Both the position numbers and the translations under genes were made by a program. The notes under the pieces were generated by a model. The model was given only the letters and a program-made list of their open reading frames with translations, ran no database searches and was not told the DNA's origin. From positions 1-64,000 of the forward strand of contig JAVJOU010000029.1 of the NCBI GenBank assembly GCA_040216635.1: DNA of 64,000 bases. The letters run 5' to 3'. The stretch comes from UBA1479 sp040216635. Its GTDB lineage: Bacteria; Pseudomonadota; Alphaproteobacteria; Rhodospirillales; Casp-alpha2. Positions 17,977 to 26,461 of this stretch are shown here, one piece after another (the stretch's first letter is position 1; every line of letters begins with the position of its first letter).

Positions 17977-18783
17977 ATGGACGACATCAATCAACAAGAA
18001 CAGGATTTCGGCGAAGATCCGCTGAGTACCCGCGAGTCAGAACATTATCAAAAAGAATATGTTCAATCGTTTGTCGAAAAATGGGACGAACTGATTGATT
18101 GGGAAGCCCGCGCTGCAAGCGAAGGGCAGTTCTTCATCGACATGCTGAAAGCCCGCGATAAGCACCGCGTTCTCGACGTGGCCACGGGCACCGGTTTTCA
18201 TTCCGTGCAGCTTCTTAAAGCCGGCTTCGACGTGACCAGCGCCGACGGAAACGCCGAGATGCTGACCAAGGCATTCGACAATGCCCGTCAGCGTAATTTG
18301 GTCCTGCACACGGCCCATGCGGACTGGCGCTGGCTGAACAAGGATATCCACGGCAAGTACGATGCGATTATTTGTCTGGGCAATTCATTCACCCATCTGC
18401 ACGATGAAAACGACCGTCGCCGTGCTTTGGCCGAATTCTACGCCGCCCTGAAGTGGGACGGCATCCTGATCCTGGATCAGCGCAATTACGACGGGATGCT
18501 TGATCACGGTTTTTCGTCGAAGCACAAATACTACTACTGCGGCGATCAGGTCAGCGCCGAGCCGGAACATATCGACGACGGTCTAGCCCGTTTCTGCTAC
18601 TCGTTCCCGGATGGCTCCAAATTCCACCTGAACATGTTCCCGCTACGCCGGGCCTATACGCGCGGCCTGATGAAGGACGTCGGCTTCCAGAAGATCAAAA
18701 CTTACGGAGATTTCCAGGAAACCTTCCAGGAAAACGACCCCGATTTCTTCATTCACGTTGCAGAGAAAACCTATCATGGGTAG
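17977..18783 (+). CDS. Glycine/sarcosine N-methyltransferase (GSMT)
   Basis: SAM-dependent enzyme for the first one or two methylations of glycine (to sarcosine and dimethylglycine). ATG at 17977 follows TTGGAGGGG; 268 residues. The class I SAM site is VLDVATGTGFHSVQLLKAGF (about residues 68-87), followed by SADGNAEML and AIICLGNSFTHL, typical of glycine methyltransferases. It overlaps the next methyltransferase gene by 8 nt, making a tight two-gene unit. Paired GSMT-SDMT enzymes make the osmoprotectant glycine betaine de novo in Ectothiorhodospira, Actinopolyspora and some cyanobacteria. Confidence 0.88.
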   Translation: MDDINQQEQDFGEDPLSTRESEHYQKEYVQSFVEKWDELIDWEARAASEGQFFIDMLKARDKHRVLDVATGTGFHSVQLLKAGFDVTSADGNAEMLTKAFDNARQRNLVLHTAHADWRWLNKDIHGKYDAIICLGNSFTHLHDENDRRRALAEFYAALKWDGILILDQRNYDGMLDHGFSSKHKYYYCGDQVSAEPEHIDDGLARFCYSFPDGSKFHLNMFPLRRAYTRGLMKDVGFQKIKTYGDFQETFQENDPDFFIHVAEKTYHG

Positions 18784-19609
18784 CCGGTCGCAAGCGGTCC
18801 AAAAGGCCGAGGAATACTACGATTCATCGGAAGCCGATGCGTTCTATCAGAACGTTTGGGGCGGCGAAGACATCCACATCGGCATCTACAACACGCCCGA
18901 CGAGGAAATCGCCCAGGCAAGCCGCCGCACGGTCGAAAGCATGGCGGGGCAATTGCCCAACCTCGGTTCCGACACACGTGTGATCGATCTTGGCGCCGGA
19001 TATGGCGGGTCCGCCCGCTATCTGGCCGCCACCTTCGGCTGCAAGGTCACCTGTCTGAACTTGAGCGAAACCCAGAACAACTTGAACCGGGAAAAAAATG
19101 CGGAAATCGGCCTGGACGGGCTGATTGACGTGGTTCACGGATCGTTTGAGGACGTCCCCGCCGAAGACGGGGCCTTCGACGTCGTCTGGTCGCAGGATGC
19201 GATCCTGCATTCCGGCGACCGGCCGCAAGTGATTACCGAAATCAACCGGGTCCTGTCCCCGGGCGGGCATATGATCTTCACCGACCCCATGCAGGCGGAT
19301 GACGCGCCCATTGGCATGCTTCAGCCTATTCTGGACCGCATCCATCTATCGACCTTGGGGTCGTTTGCCTTTTATCGAAGCGAATTCGCCAAACACGGCT
19401 TCACCGAAGGGCAGTCCACGCCCATGCTGGAGCAGCTCCGCACCCATTACTTCCGGGTCGGGCAGGAATTGAAAGGCCGTTACGATGAAATCGTCCGGCT
19501 TTCCGGAAAGACCTACGTGGACAACATGCTGAAGGGACTGGATCACTGGGTCGACGGCGCCGATAAGGGCTACCTCGCCTGGGGCATCCTACATTTCCAG
19601 AAACCGTAA
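18776..19609 (+). CDS. Sarcosine/dimethylglycine N-methyltransferase (SDMT)
   Basis: SAM-dependent enzyme that completes methylation of sarcosine and dimethylglycine to glycine betaine. The ATG at 18776 overlaps the end of the first methyltransferase gene; 277 residues. SAM-binding motif VIDLGAGYGGSARYLA (about residues 67-82), then NLSETQN, and DVVWSQDAILHSGDR, which matches dimethylglycine methyltransferases; the start EEYYDSSEADAFYQNVWGG is also typical of them. Translational coupling to the upstream gene implies balanced expression. Each glycine consumes three SAM, which gives meaning to the nearby metA. Confidence 0.88.
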   Translation: MGSRSQAVQKAEEYYDSSEADAFYQNVWGGEDIHIGIYNTPDEEIAQASRRTVESMAGQLPNLGSDTRVIDLGAGYGGSARYLAATFGCKVTCLNLSETQNNLNREKNAEIGLDGLIDVVHGSFEDVPAEDGAFDVVWSQDAILHSGDRPQVITEINRVLSPGGHMIFTDPMQADDAPIGMLQPILDRIHLSTLGSFAFYRSEFAKHGFTEGQSTPMLEQLRTHYFRVGQELKGRYDEIVRLSGKTYVDNMLKGLDHWVDGADKGYLAWGILHFQKP

Positions 19610-19615
19610 AAGGCT

Positions 19616-19657
19616 GAATGGCGGGCGGGTCCGCTAAATAAGGGCCTTCCGCCATTC
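19616..19657. terminator. Convergent hairpin after SDMT gene
   Basis: Nine-bp perfect inverted repeat GAATGGCGG (19616-19624) with CCGCCATTC (19649-19657). It lies between the SDMT stop (19609) and the convergent small gene, whose last codons it includes. No U-tract, so a bidirectional or Rho-assisted terminator at best. Confidence 0.35.
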
Positions 19658-19825
19658 TCCGCCCGCATAAGGGCCGGATGCACGACGCGTGTTCACAAGC
19701 AGGCGGCGTTCGGCGTCTGTCATGCGTTGCACGTCGCCACTGCCCAGGTCGGTGCCTTTGGGACCAACGGCTTCGTTCAAAAGATTGCTGATCTGTTGGT
19801 GCAAATTGTTGATTTCGGCGTCCAT
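19634..19825 (-). CDS. Hypothetical small protein, 63 aa
   Basis: Small, charged, probably helical protein of unknown function (starts MDAEINNLHQQISNLLNEAV). The ATG has AGGTG five bases upstream, and the composition matches neighbouring genes, so it is likely real. The first 20 residues have heptad-like hydrophobics (I, L, I, L, L) that could form a short coiled coil. It converges on the betaine operon. Confidence 0.55.
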   Translation of the reverse strand: MDAEINNLHQQISNLLNEAVGPKGTDLGSGDVQRMTDAERRLLVNTRRASGPYAGGEWRKALI

Positions 19826-19942
19826 GGCGTCACCTCATGCTTTACGTCACGATGAGATTTTAGCCCGATCAGAACGACCTGAATATCAAGCGAAAGTATG
19901 ATGCGGGGCGTTCTTCGGTATAGGCCAAACGCGATGGCGGTA

Positions 19943-21541
19943 TTAGGCGGCCTTCACGGCCCGGTCCGCGGGAAATCGCAAGATTACGGTCGTCCCCTTG
20001 CCGACCTCGCTTTGGATCGCCAGATCGCCCCCATGCAGTTCAACCAGCTGCTTCGACAACGTCAAACCAAGGCCTGTGCCCTCGTGAGTCACGATATGGC
20101 TCGAGCGGACCTGACCGAATGCCTCCAGGACAAGTGAAATATCCTTCGCCGAGATTCCAATCCCGGTATCCGCGACCTCGATCCGTATGCCGCCCCGATA
20201 ATCGACACCGGCTGCCATGACGATGGAGCCGCCGGCGGGGGTGAACTTGTTGGCGTTGGAAAACAGGTTCATCAGGATTTGCCTGATCACGCGCCCATCG
20301 CCGCGAAGCCGCGGCAAGCCATCGGGAATATTGACCGTCAGAACCTGCCGTTTGGCATCGATCCGGGGTGACATCAGGCGTTGAACCGCGGCGGCCACAT
20401 CACGCAGGTCCAGGTCTTCTTCCTCCAGATTGGCCTCGCCGGCCTCGACCTTGGAAATATCCAGAATGTCATTGATCACATCCAACAGATGGCTGGCCGA
20501 ATGCTGGATGTCGGCGGCATATTCCAGATACCGGTCATTTCCCATACGGCCCATGATTTCGTCGACCATGAACTGGGAAAACCCAAGGATCGAGTTCAAC
20601 GGCGTCCGCAATTCATGGCTCATCATCGCCAGGAACCGGGATTTCGCCACGCTGGCGTCCTCTGCGCGCCGCCGCGCGCCTTCCAGCTCCTTGGTGCGCA
20701 CCGCGACCGCATCTTCCAGTTCCGCCCGTGCCCCGACCAGTTCCTGTTCATAGGCGAAGCGTTCCGCATGGCTTTTCTCAAGGCGGTTCAGCAACCGGTT
20801 GAACGCGTCCTGCAGGTGGTTCAACTCGCCGTCTTCAGGGCCCACGGCCCGAACCTCCTGATGCGGGCGCCATCCCGGTTCCACGCGGTCAACGGCATCG
20901 GACAAGCGTGACAGCGGGGCCGCCAGTTGCCGGCTGGCGTAGTAGTTGAACAAGATCCAGACCAGCAACAATTTGATCAAGGCGGCCGTGACGATCAGCA
21001 TGATCGACGGCCACGAGCGGACATAGGTCAGGTTTGCCGGCAGATAGATTTCCACATGCCCCAGGTGACGGGCCTTGTCTGCTCCCTTTGCGACGTAATG
21101 AATATCGAAGGATTGAACATTCACGCCCGCTCCTTCGCCGCTGTTGGTGACCCCATGGGCACCCAGACGGCGGCCGCTGAAGGGATCGATGACCGTCACG
21201 CCTTCGGCGACAGACAGCCGCACCAAAGCCGCCAAGACGGCCCCCAGTTCCTTTTCATCATAGGCCCAAAGCTGATCCGCGATGGGATCGTGGAAGGCAC
21301 TTTTGACGATGCGGATTTCGCGTTCAATCTCCATATCGGCACGGCGCAGAACATCCCATATCAACACCGCCGTGATCACCACGCCGAAGCCCAGAAACGC
21401 CAGAAAAATGGAGGTAAACAGACGGCCGGCCAAGGTCCGCCGGCCAGGCCCTGAACCGCCGCCAAACCTAGCGGTATGCGTCGAGAATCCGGCCGATGAC
21501 CGGTGAGGTGTTGATGTTGCGGATTTCATTCCAGAAGGCAT
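19943..21541 (-). CDS. Membrane sensor histidine kinase
   Basis: Two-component kinase of up to 532 residues. TM1 is about residues 45-66 (FTSIFLAFLGFGVVITAVLI), followed by a ~120-residue periplasmic domain, TM2 near 182-203, a HAMP-like linker and coiled coil. The DHp H-box is SHELRTPLNSI (His about residue 309). The HATPase domain has N-box LFSNANKFTP, G1 VADTGIGIS and G2 GTGLGLTLSK, all intact. No receiver domain and no regulator gene adjoin. With the start at 21541 it overlaps the upstream solute-binding-protein gene by 74 nt; a later start is possible. The pairing suggests that protein senses the ligand for the kinase. Confidence 0.9.
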   Translation of the reverse strand: MPSGMKSATSTPHRSSAGFSTHTARFGGGSGPGRRTLAGRLFTSIFLAFLGFGVVITAVLIWDVLRRADMEIEREIRIVKSAFHDPIADQLWAYDEKELGAVLAALVRLSVAEGVTVIDPFSGRRLGAHGVTNSGEGAGVNVQSFDIHYVAKGADKARHLGHVEIYLPANLTYVRSWPSIMLIVTAALIKLLLVWILFNYYASRQLAAPLSRLSDAVDRVEPGWRPHQEVRAVGPEDGELNHLQDAFNRLLNRLEKSHAERFAYEQELVGARAELEDAVAVRTKELEGARRRAEDASVAKSRFLAMMSHELRTPLNSILGFSQFMVDEIMGRMGNDRYLEYAADIQHSASHLLDVINDILDISKVEAGEANLEEEDLDLRDVAAAVQRLMSPRIDAKRQVLTVNIPDGLPRLRGDGRVIRQILMNLFSNANKFTPAGGSIVMAAGVDYRGGIRIEVADTGIGISAKDISLVLEAFGQVRSSHIVTHEGTGLGLTLSKQLVELHGGDLAIQSEVGKGTTVILRFPADRAVKAA

Positions 21542-22253
21542 CGGCCAATTTTGTCTTGCTCTTGTAAAAGCGCTTGGAGAACAGCAGATAGTACGCCTTT
21601 TCCGTGATCGCCGGGGACAATCGGGTGATCCCCGCGAAGGGGCCCCCGTTTTCCGCCAAGTATGGGGCGATCATGTTATCAAGTTCCGCGTAAGCCGCAA
21701 CGCGTCCGTTATCCAATTTCGCAAGATTAAGCGCTTGCGTCCGTTCCGCTTCGTATGGAATCCCCAATTTCTGCAGGTCCGAGACAACGGAATAGCTCCG
21801 CGTGACGGCAACGGTCTTACCATCGGTACCGGTCAGATTCCGGCCATCGAAGGTCACGCCGGAATCACGGCGGACATAAAACGAATAGGATTGGAAGAAT
21901 ACCGCCCGCGACGGGTCCGGCGTCCGGCCATCGGCCAACATGGGATATTGACCGTATTTCATCCGGTCGGCCTTGAAACTGGCATGAAAAATCCCGTCCA
22001 CTTCCCCCGTTTCAACCATGAACAGACCCCGTTTCCAGGGCACCCGTTCAAATTCAAGCGTGACGTTCAAACGGCGTGCGGCTTCGCGAAACACCTCGAT
22101 CGTCACCCCCGGCTTGTCCTTGGGAACGCGGGCCGTCGTGCCGAAGTATCGTGGCGGGTTTTCAACCGGCTCATACACAAGCCGAATCGCTTCCGCCCGC
22201 GCGTGGCCTGCAAACACAGCCGCCAAAACCAAGACCAGCAAGAACCGGATCAT
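21468..22253 (-). CDS. Periplasmic solute-binding protein, family 3
   Basis: Secreted protein of 261 residues with a Sec signal (MIRFLLVLVLAAVFAGHARA) and the SBP_bac_3 fold seen in polar amino-acid receptors; FERVPWKRGLFMVETGEVDG is the conserved segment after the first domain. No transporter genes are nearby. Its gene overlaps the sensor kinase gene downstream, so it more likely serves signalling than import: stand-alone SBP_bac_3 proteins next to kinases usually act as periplasmic ligand sensors. Ligand unknown. Confidence 0.82.
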   Translation of the reverse strand: MIRFLLVLVLAAVFAGHARAEAIRLVYEPVENPPRYFGTTARVPKDKPGVTIEVFREAARRLNVTLEFERVPWKRGLFMVETGEVDGIFHASFKADRMKYGQYPMLADGRTPDPSRAVFFQSYSFYVRRDSGVTFDGRNLTGTDGKTVAVTRSYSVVSDLQKLGIPYEAERTQALNLAKLDNGRVAAYAELDNMIAPYLAENGGPFAGITRLSPAITEKAYYLLFSKRFYKSKTKLADAFWNEIRNINTSPVIGRILDAYR

Positions 22254-22351
22254 TCATCCTCCGAATCAGGCCCGACCGCAACGTGCCTCGCACGTCACGG
22301 CCAGCCTATCCGAACGACACGGTACCGGCCGAACATTAACGTCACATGACA

Positions 22352-22367
22352 CCCCCGAAACCGGGGG
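22352..22367 (-). terminator. Hairpin after serA
   Basis: CCCCCG-AAAC-CGGGGG stem-loop just after the serA stop codon (22375). A six-bp GC stem with tetraloop; only a weak T content follows on the minus strand. Likely transcript end of the serC-serA operon. Confidence 0.45.
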
Positions 22368-22374
22368 GATGTGT

Positions 22375-23949
22375 TTAGAACTTCATCGCCTGTGCAACGA
22401 TAACGTGTTCCAGCCCTTGAATTTTATTCAGAACATCCGGCGGTGGAGCCTCATCGACCTCCAACAGGGCAATGGCGTCACCACCGGCCTGGGCGCGACC
22501 CAGATTGAAGGTCGCGATGTTGATACCCGCATCGCCCAGCAACGACCCCAACGCCCCGATCAGGCCCGGCTTATCGTAATTGGTGATGTAGAGCATGTTC
22601 TTGCCCAAGGTCGCGTCGATGGGAATGCCCTTGATCTCGACCAAACGCGGATGATCGTGGAACAGCGTGCCGGCAAGAGAGCGCGTCTGGTTGACGGTCT
22701 TGACCGTCACTTCGATGCGCGAATGGAAAGCCCCGGCATCGTCCGATCGCACTTCCCGCACGATGATGTCCCTATCTTTGGCGATGGTCGGCGCGTTGAC
22801 CATATTGATGCCTTCCATCGAAGGCCCCAACAAGCCTTGCAGGACCACGGCGGTCAGCGGCTTGCAGTTGAGCTCACCGCACACACCTTCATAGGAAATC
22901 GTGACCTCGCGGATGACGGACCGCGTCGCCTGACCGGCAAAGCTGCCAAGCTGCTGCGCCAAGGTCATATAGGGTTTCAGGCGGGGCGCTTCCTCGGCCG
23001 TGACTGACGGCATGTTCAGCGCATTGGAAACCGCGCCATCAAGCAGATAATCGGACATCTGTTCGGCGATCTGCACGGCGACCTTTTCCTGGGCCTCCGT
23101 CGTGGCCGCCCCCAGGTGCGGGGTAGCCACAACCTGTTCCATGCCGAACAGCGGATTTTCGGTGGCGGGCTCTTCCTCGAACACATCGATGGCCGCCCCC
23201 GCCACCTGACCGCTGTCCAGGGCCGCTTTCAGTGCCGCTTCGTCGACCAGGCCGCCGCGCGCGCAGTTCACCAGGCGTACGCCCTTCCGGGTTTTGGCCA
23301 AGGCATCGGCATCGATGATATGGCGGGTCGCATCGGTCAGCGGGGTGTGCAGACTGATGAAATCGGCGCGGGCGAGAAGATCGTCCAACGAGACCTTTTC
23401 GACCCCGATTTCCGTCGCCCGTTCCTCGGACAGATAGGGATCAAAGGCGATGACCCGCATTCTCAGGCCCTGGGCCCGGTCGGCGACGACCGATCCGATG
23501 TTGCCGCAACCGATGATACCCAGCACCTTGCCGGTGATCTCAACCCCCATGAAGCGGGATTTCTCCCATTTCCCGGCATGGGTCGAGGCATTGGCCTGGG
23601 GAATGTCGCGGGCCAGCGCCAACAGCATGGCAACAGCGTGTTCGGCGGTCGTGATGGAGTTGCCGAAGGGCGTGTTCATGACGACGACGCCCTTGGCCGT
23701 GGCCGCATTCAGGTCCACGTTATCGACGCCGATCCCTGCCCGGCCGACGACTTTCAGGTTCGTCGCCGCCTCAATCACCGGGCCGCGCACCTTGGTTGCG
23801 GAGCGGACGGCCAAGCCGTCGTATTCACCGATGATGCCCGCAAGTTCTTCGGGCGAAAGGCCGGTTTTTACATCCACTTCGATCCCGCGGCGTTGGAAGA
23901 CCTCGGCCGCGAGGTCCGACATCTTGTCGGAAATCAGTACCTTTGGCAT
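22375..23949 (-). CDS. serA: D-3-phosphoglycerate dehydrogenase
   Basis: First step of serine synthesis, oxidising 3-phosphoglycerate with NAD+. It is the long three-domain form, 524 residues: catalytic and NAD domains with GRAGIGVDNVD, GIIGCGNIGSVVADRA, NCARGGLVDEAAL (Arg), the Glu in FEEEP and the His in TPHLGAATTEA; an intervening ASB domain about residues 320-450; and a C-terminal ACT domain (YITNYDKPGLIGALGSLLG) for allosteric serine feedback. It lies 18 nt after serC in the same operon. Confidence 0.97.
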   Translation of the reverse strand: MPKVLISDKMSDLAAEVFQRRGIEVDVKTGLSPEELAGIIGEYDGLAVRSATKVRGPVIEAATNLKVVGRAGIGVDNVDLNAATAKGVVVMNTPFGNSITTAEHAVAMLLALARDIPQANASTHAGKWEKSRFMGVEITGKVLGIIGCGNIGSVVADRAQGLRMRVIAFDPYLSEERATEIGVEKVSLDDLLARADFISLHTPLTDATRHIIDADALAKTRKGVRLVNCARGGLVDEAALKAALDSGQVAGAAIDVFEEEPATENPLFGMEQVVATPHLGAATTEAQEKVAVQIAEQMSDYLLDGAVSNALNMPSVTAEEAPRLKPYMTLAQQLGSFAGQATRSVIREVTISYEGVCGELNCKPLTAVVLQGLLGPSMEGINMVNAPTIAKDRDIIVREVRSDDAGAFHSRIEVTVKTVNQTRSLAGTLFHDHPRLVEIKGIPIDATLGKNMLYITNYDKPGLIGALGSLLGDAGINIATFNLGRAQAGGDAIALLEVDEAPPPDVLNKIQGLEHVIVAQAMKF

Positions 23950-23967
23950 GACGGATCCAAAGCAGCC

Positions 23968-25149
23968 TTAGGCCGCTTCGCCGGCCAATTCGGCACGGAC
24001 TTGATGGAACGCCCATTCGATCCAGGGGAACAGGGCTTCCAGGTCCGAGGTTTCCACCGTCGCACCGCACCAGATGCGGAACCCCGGAGGCGCCGCCCGA
24101 TGTTCGGAGAAATCGTATCCGGCGCCCTCGGCTTCGCACATCTTGGGAATGCGGCGCAGTGTCTTGCGCAAGTCGTCCTCGCTAAGGCCATCAAAGGCCG
24201 GATCGACGATTTTCAACGTCACCGAAGTGCACGAGCGGAAAGCCGGGTCCGTGGCCAGAAAGTCAACCCAGGATGTTCGCTCGACCCAGCGCGAAAGAGC
24301 CTCGAAATTCGACTGCACGCGGCCCAGCAGGACCGGCAGACCGCCGATGTCCTCGGCCCATTTCAAACCGTCCAGGGCATCTTCGACGCACAGCAATGAC
24401 GGCGTGTTCAAGGTCGCCCCTTCGAACGGCTCGGGGTTCAGCTGGCCGTTCTTTTTCATGCGGAAAACTTTGGGGATGGCGCGGTCCGGATGGAAGGTGT
24501 TGAGGCGCGCCACCGCGCGGGGGCTGAGCGCGATCATGCCGTGCGCAGCCTCGCCGCCCATGACCTTCTGCCAGGACCAGGACACGGCATCCAGCTTGTC
24601 CCAAGGCAGGTCGACCCCGAAGATGCAGGACGTCGCATCGACCAGGGTCAGTCCGCCGCGGTCGGCGGGAATCCAGGCACCCCGGTCGGGCACCATGACG
24701 CCCGAAGAGGTTCCGTTCCAAGTGAACACCACGTCATTGTTGAAATCGATCTGGGACAGGTCCGGCAGTTCACCGAAAGGGGCGCTGAAGGTGCGCAGGT
24801 TGTCCAATTTCAGTTCCTGCACACCGTCCTTGGTCCATTCGTTGCCGAAATTTTCCCAGGACAGGATATCAACGCCGCGTTCGCCCAGCAGGTTCCACAT
24901 GGCGGCCTCGAAAGCGCCGGTGTCGGAACCAGGCAGGATGCCGACGTAATAATCGTCAGGAATGCCCAGGATATTGCGGGAGCGGGTGATGACTTCGTTC
25001 AGCTTCGCCTTGCCGGTGGCATGGCGGTGGGAACGACCGAGGAATGCGTCTTTGAGAACGTCTACCGTCCACCCGGGGCGCTTGGCGCAGGGGCCGGACG
25101 AAAAGCATGGATTGGCCGGGCGGGTGCTCGGCTTCTGAGGAACTGGCAT
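23968..25149 (-). CDS. serC: Phosphoserine aminotransferase, methanogen/alphaproteobacterial type
   Basis: PLP enzyme that makes O-phosphoserine from 3-phosphohydroxypyruvate and glutamate, second step of serine synthesis. 393 residues. N-terminal NPCFSSGPCAKRPGW, and the PLP lysine in SWSWQKVMGGEAAHG (near residue 197) mark the group found in Methanosarcina and Alphaproteobacteria rather than the E. coli type. First gene of the serC-serA operon. Its ribosome site (AAGGGAG, nine bases before the ATG) is inside a hairpin of the leader, see the separate entry. Confidence 0.95.
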   Translation of the reverse strand: MPVPQKPSTRPANPCFSSGPCAKRPGWTVDVLKDAFLGRSHRHATGKAKLNEVITRSRNILGIPDDYYVGILPGSDTGAFEAAMWNLLGERGVDILSWENFGNEWTKDGVQELKLDNLRTFSAPFGELPDLSQIDFNNDVVFTWNGTSSGVMVPDRGAWIPADRGGLTLVDATSCIFGVDLPWDKLDAVSWSWQKVMGGEAAHGMIALSPRAVARLNTFHPDRAIPKVFRMKKNGQLNPEPFEGATLNTPSLLCVEDALDGLKWAEDIGGLPVLLGRVQSNFEALSRWVERTSWVDFLATDPAFRSCTSVTLKIVDPAFDGLSEDDLRKTLRRIPKMCEAEGAGYDFSEHRAAPPGFRIWCGATVETSDLEALFPWIEWAFHQVRAELAGEAA

Positions 25150-25160
25150 CGAATTTTACT

Positions 25161-25222
25161 CCCTTCGCTTCCAGAAGGGTCCGGCCCCGTTGGGGGGACC
25201 TGGCCCACGGCGTGTATACGCC
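25161..25222 (-). promoter_or_regulatory. Structured serC leader RNA hiding the ribosome binding site
   Basis: Three hairpins in a row just before serC, in transcript order: GGCGT/ACGCC (25209-25222); a nine-bp stem GGTCC plus CCCC against GGGG plus GGACC with a two-base bulge (25178-25200); and CCCTTC/GAAGGG with a 7-nt loop (25161-25179). The last stem pairs away the Shine-Dalgarno of serC, and its outer bases 25178-25179 are shared with the middle stem, so the two compete. A cis-regulatory 'serC' RNA motif is known before serC-serA operons in Alphaproteobacteria; this is a candidate, not verified against the consensus. Confidence 0.5.
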
Positions 25223-25368
25223 CCGAAGGGATGAGCCGTCAATTAGTCCCTTTTGATATGACGTTCAGATTGAACGCAAAAACACCTTGGCGATTTCGCC
25301 GGGCGATATTGTGTCCCCAAATGCCACGCATTATGGTCGGGGCAAGCAAAGAACCACGCACGGCGACG

Positions 25369-26457
25369 ATGGCGGAAGAAACAAAAAACATACAGGCAAT
25401 GGTCGTCGGCACGTCGGACGTGGTTGCCAATCGCGTCAAAGCCGTATTACGCCCCTTGCAAAACGTCGATCTTGTCGCCGAGGCCGCGGACGGGGTCGAT
25501 GCGGTCAGCCGGCTGCGCATGAACCCGATCGATGTCATTTTCATCGATATCGGTGACGCCAATATCAAGCTGGCGACGGATCTTTCCAGATTGCTCAAGG
25601 TCGACGGCGACGCCCAGGTCGTTCTGGTCGCGACCCTGACCTTCGCCAACGTCAAGAACGCCATGGCCGGGCTGGTTGCCGGTGCGGCAGAATTCGTTCA
25701 GGCCCCATCCCGGCACACGCCCCATATCGCTGAGACCGATTTCGAACGCCAAATCAAAGACATTGCCCAGGAACTGGGTGCCGCGCGCCGGTCCAAGGGT
25801 GTGCGCGACATCGCATCGCCGGTCGCGGCCCGTTACGAACACGCCGTCGCGAAAGACCTTCCCGCGCGCCGCGCCCATGTCCCGAAGGCGATCGCCATCG
25901 CAAGTTCCACGGGCGGCCCGCAGGCCCTGTTCACGCTGTTTACCGCCCTGCCTCATTCCGTCACCCAACCGATCTTTCTGACGCAGCACATGCCGGCGGG
26001 CTTCACCGCCGCCCTGGCCGAGCACATTGCGCGGCGCACCAAATGGCCCTGTGTCGAAGGCAGGGACGGAGAGGCCGTTACCAACGGCACGGCCTATATC
26101 GCCCCCGGCGACTTTCACATGACCGCCAAACGCGGGGCTTCTGGGCCGATCATTGCGACCGACCAGGGGCCCGAGGAAAATTACTGCCGGCCATCGGCGG
26201 AGCCCATGATGCGCGGCTTGATCGCGACCTACGGTGCCGAAAATTTACTGTACGTCGTCCTGACGGGCATGGGGTCCGACGGCAAGGACGCGGCCAAGGC
26301 CGTGATCGACGGCGGCGGCACGGTGATCGTTCAAGACAAGGACAGCAGCGTCGTCTGGGGGATGCCGGGTTCCGTGGCATCCGCAGGTAACTGCCATGCG
26401 GTGGTGCCCCTGCCCCAAATGGCGCAAATGATCGCCGATATCGCGGCAGGGAAATGA
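25369..26457 (+). CDS. CheB-like chemotaxis methylesterase with degenerate receiver
   Basis: Protein-glutamate methylesterase/glutaminase of 362 residues. The C-terminal catalytic domain is intact: Ser in ASSTGGPQAL, His in TQHMPAGFTAAL and Asp in TGMGSDGKDA. The N-terminal receiver-like domain keeps the central Asp (IFIDIGDA) but lacks the acidic pair (AMVVGTSDVV instead of VDDS) and the conserved Lys (EFVQAPS instead of VxKPS), so ordinary phosphorylation is doubtful. No other che gene is near. Start chosen at the ATG at 25369; ATG 25321 is an alternative. Its stop is 5 nt before the kinase gene. Confidence 0.88.
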   Translation: MAEETKNIQAMVVGTSDVVANRVKAVLRPLQNVDLVAEAADGVDAVSRLRMNPIDVIFIDIGDANIKLATDLSRLLKVDGDAQVVLVATLTFANVKNAMAGLVAGAAEFVQAPSRHTPHIAETDFERQIKDIAQELGAARRSKGVRDIASPVAARYEHAVAKDLPARRAHVPKAIAIASSTGGPQALFTLFTALPHSVTQPIFLTQHMPAGFTAALAEHIARRTKWPCVEGRDGEAVTNGTAYIAPGDFHMTAKRGASGPIIATDQGPEENYCRPSAEPMMRGLIATYGAENLLYVVLTGMGSDGKDAAKAVIDGGGTVIVQDKDSSVVWGMPGSVASAGNCHAVVPLPQMAQMIADIAAGK

Positions 26458-26461
26458 CGTT

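Noticed and set aside
24490..25368. Long N-terminal extension in frame with the CheB-like protein
   Set aside because: It lies antisense to serC and its leader; the protein aligns with CheB only from about 25369.
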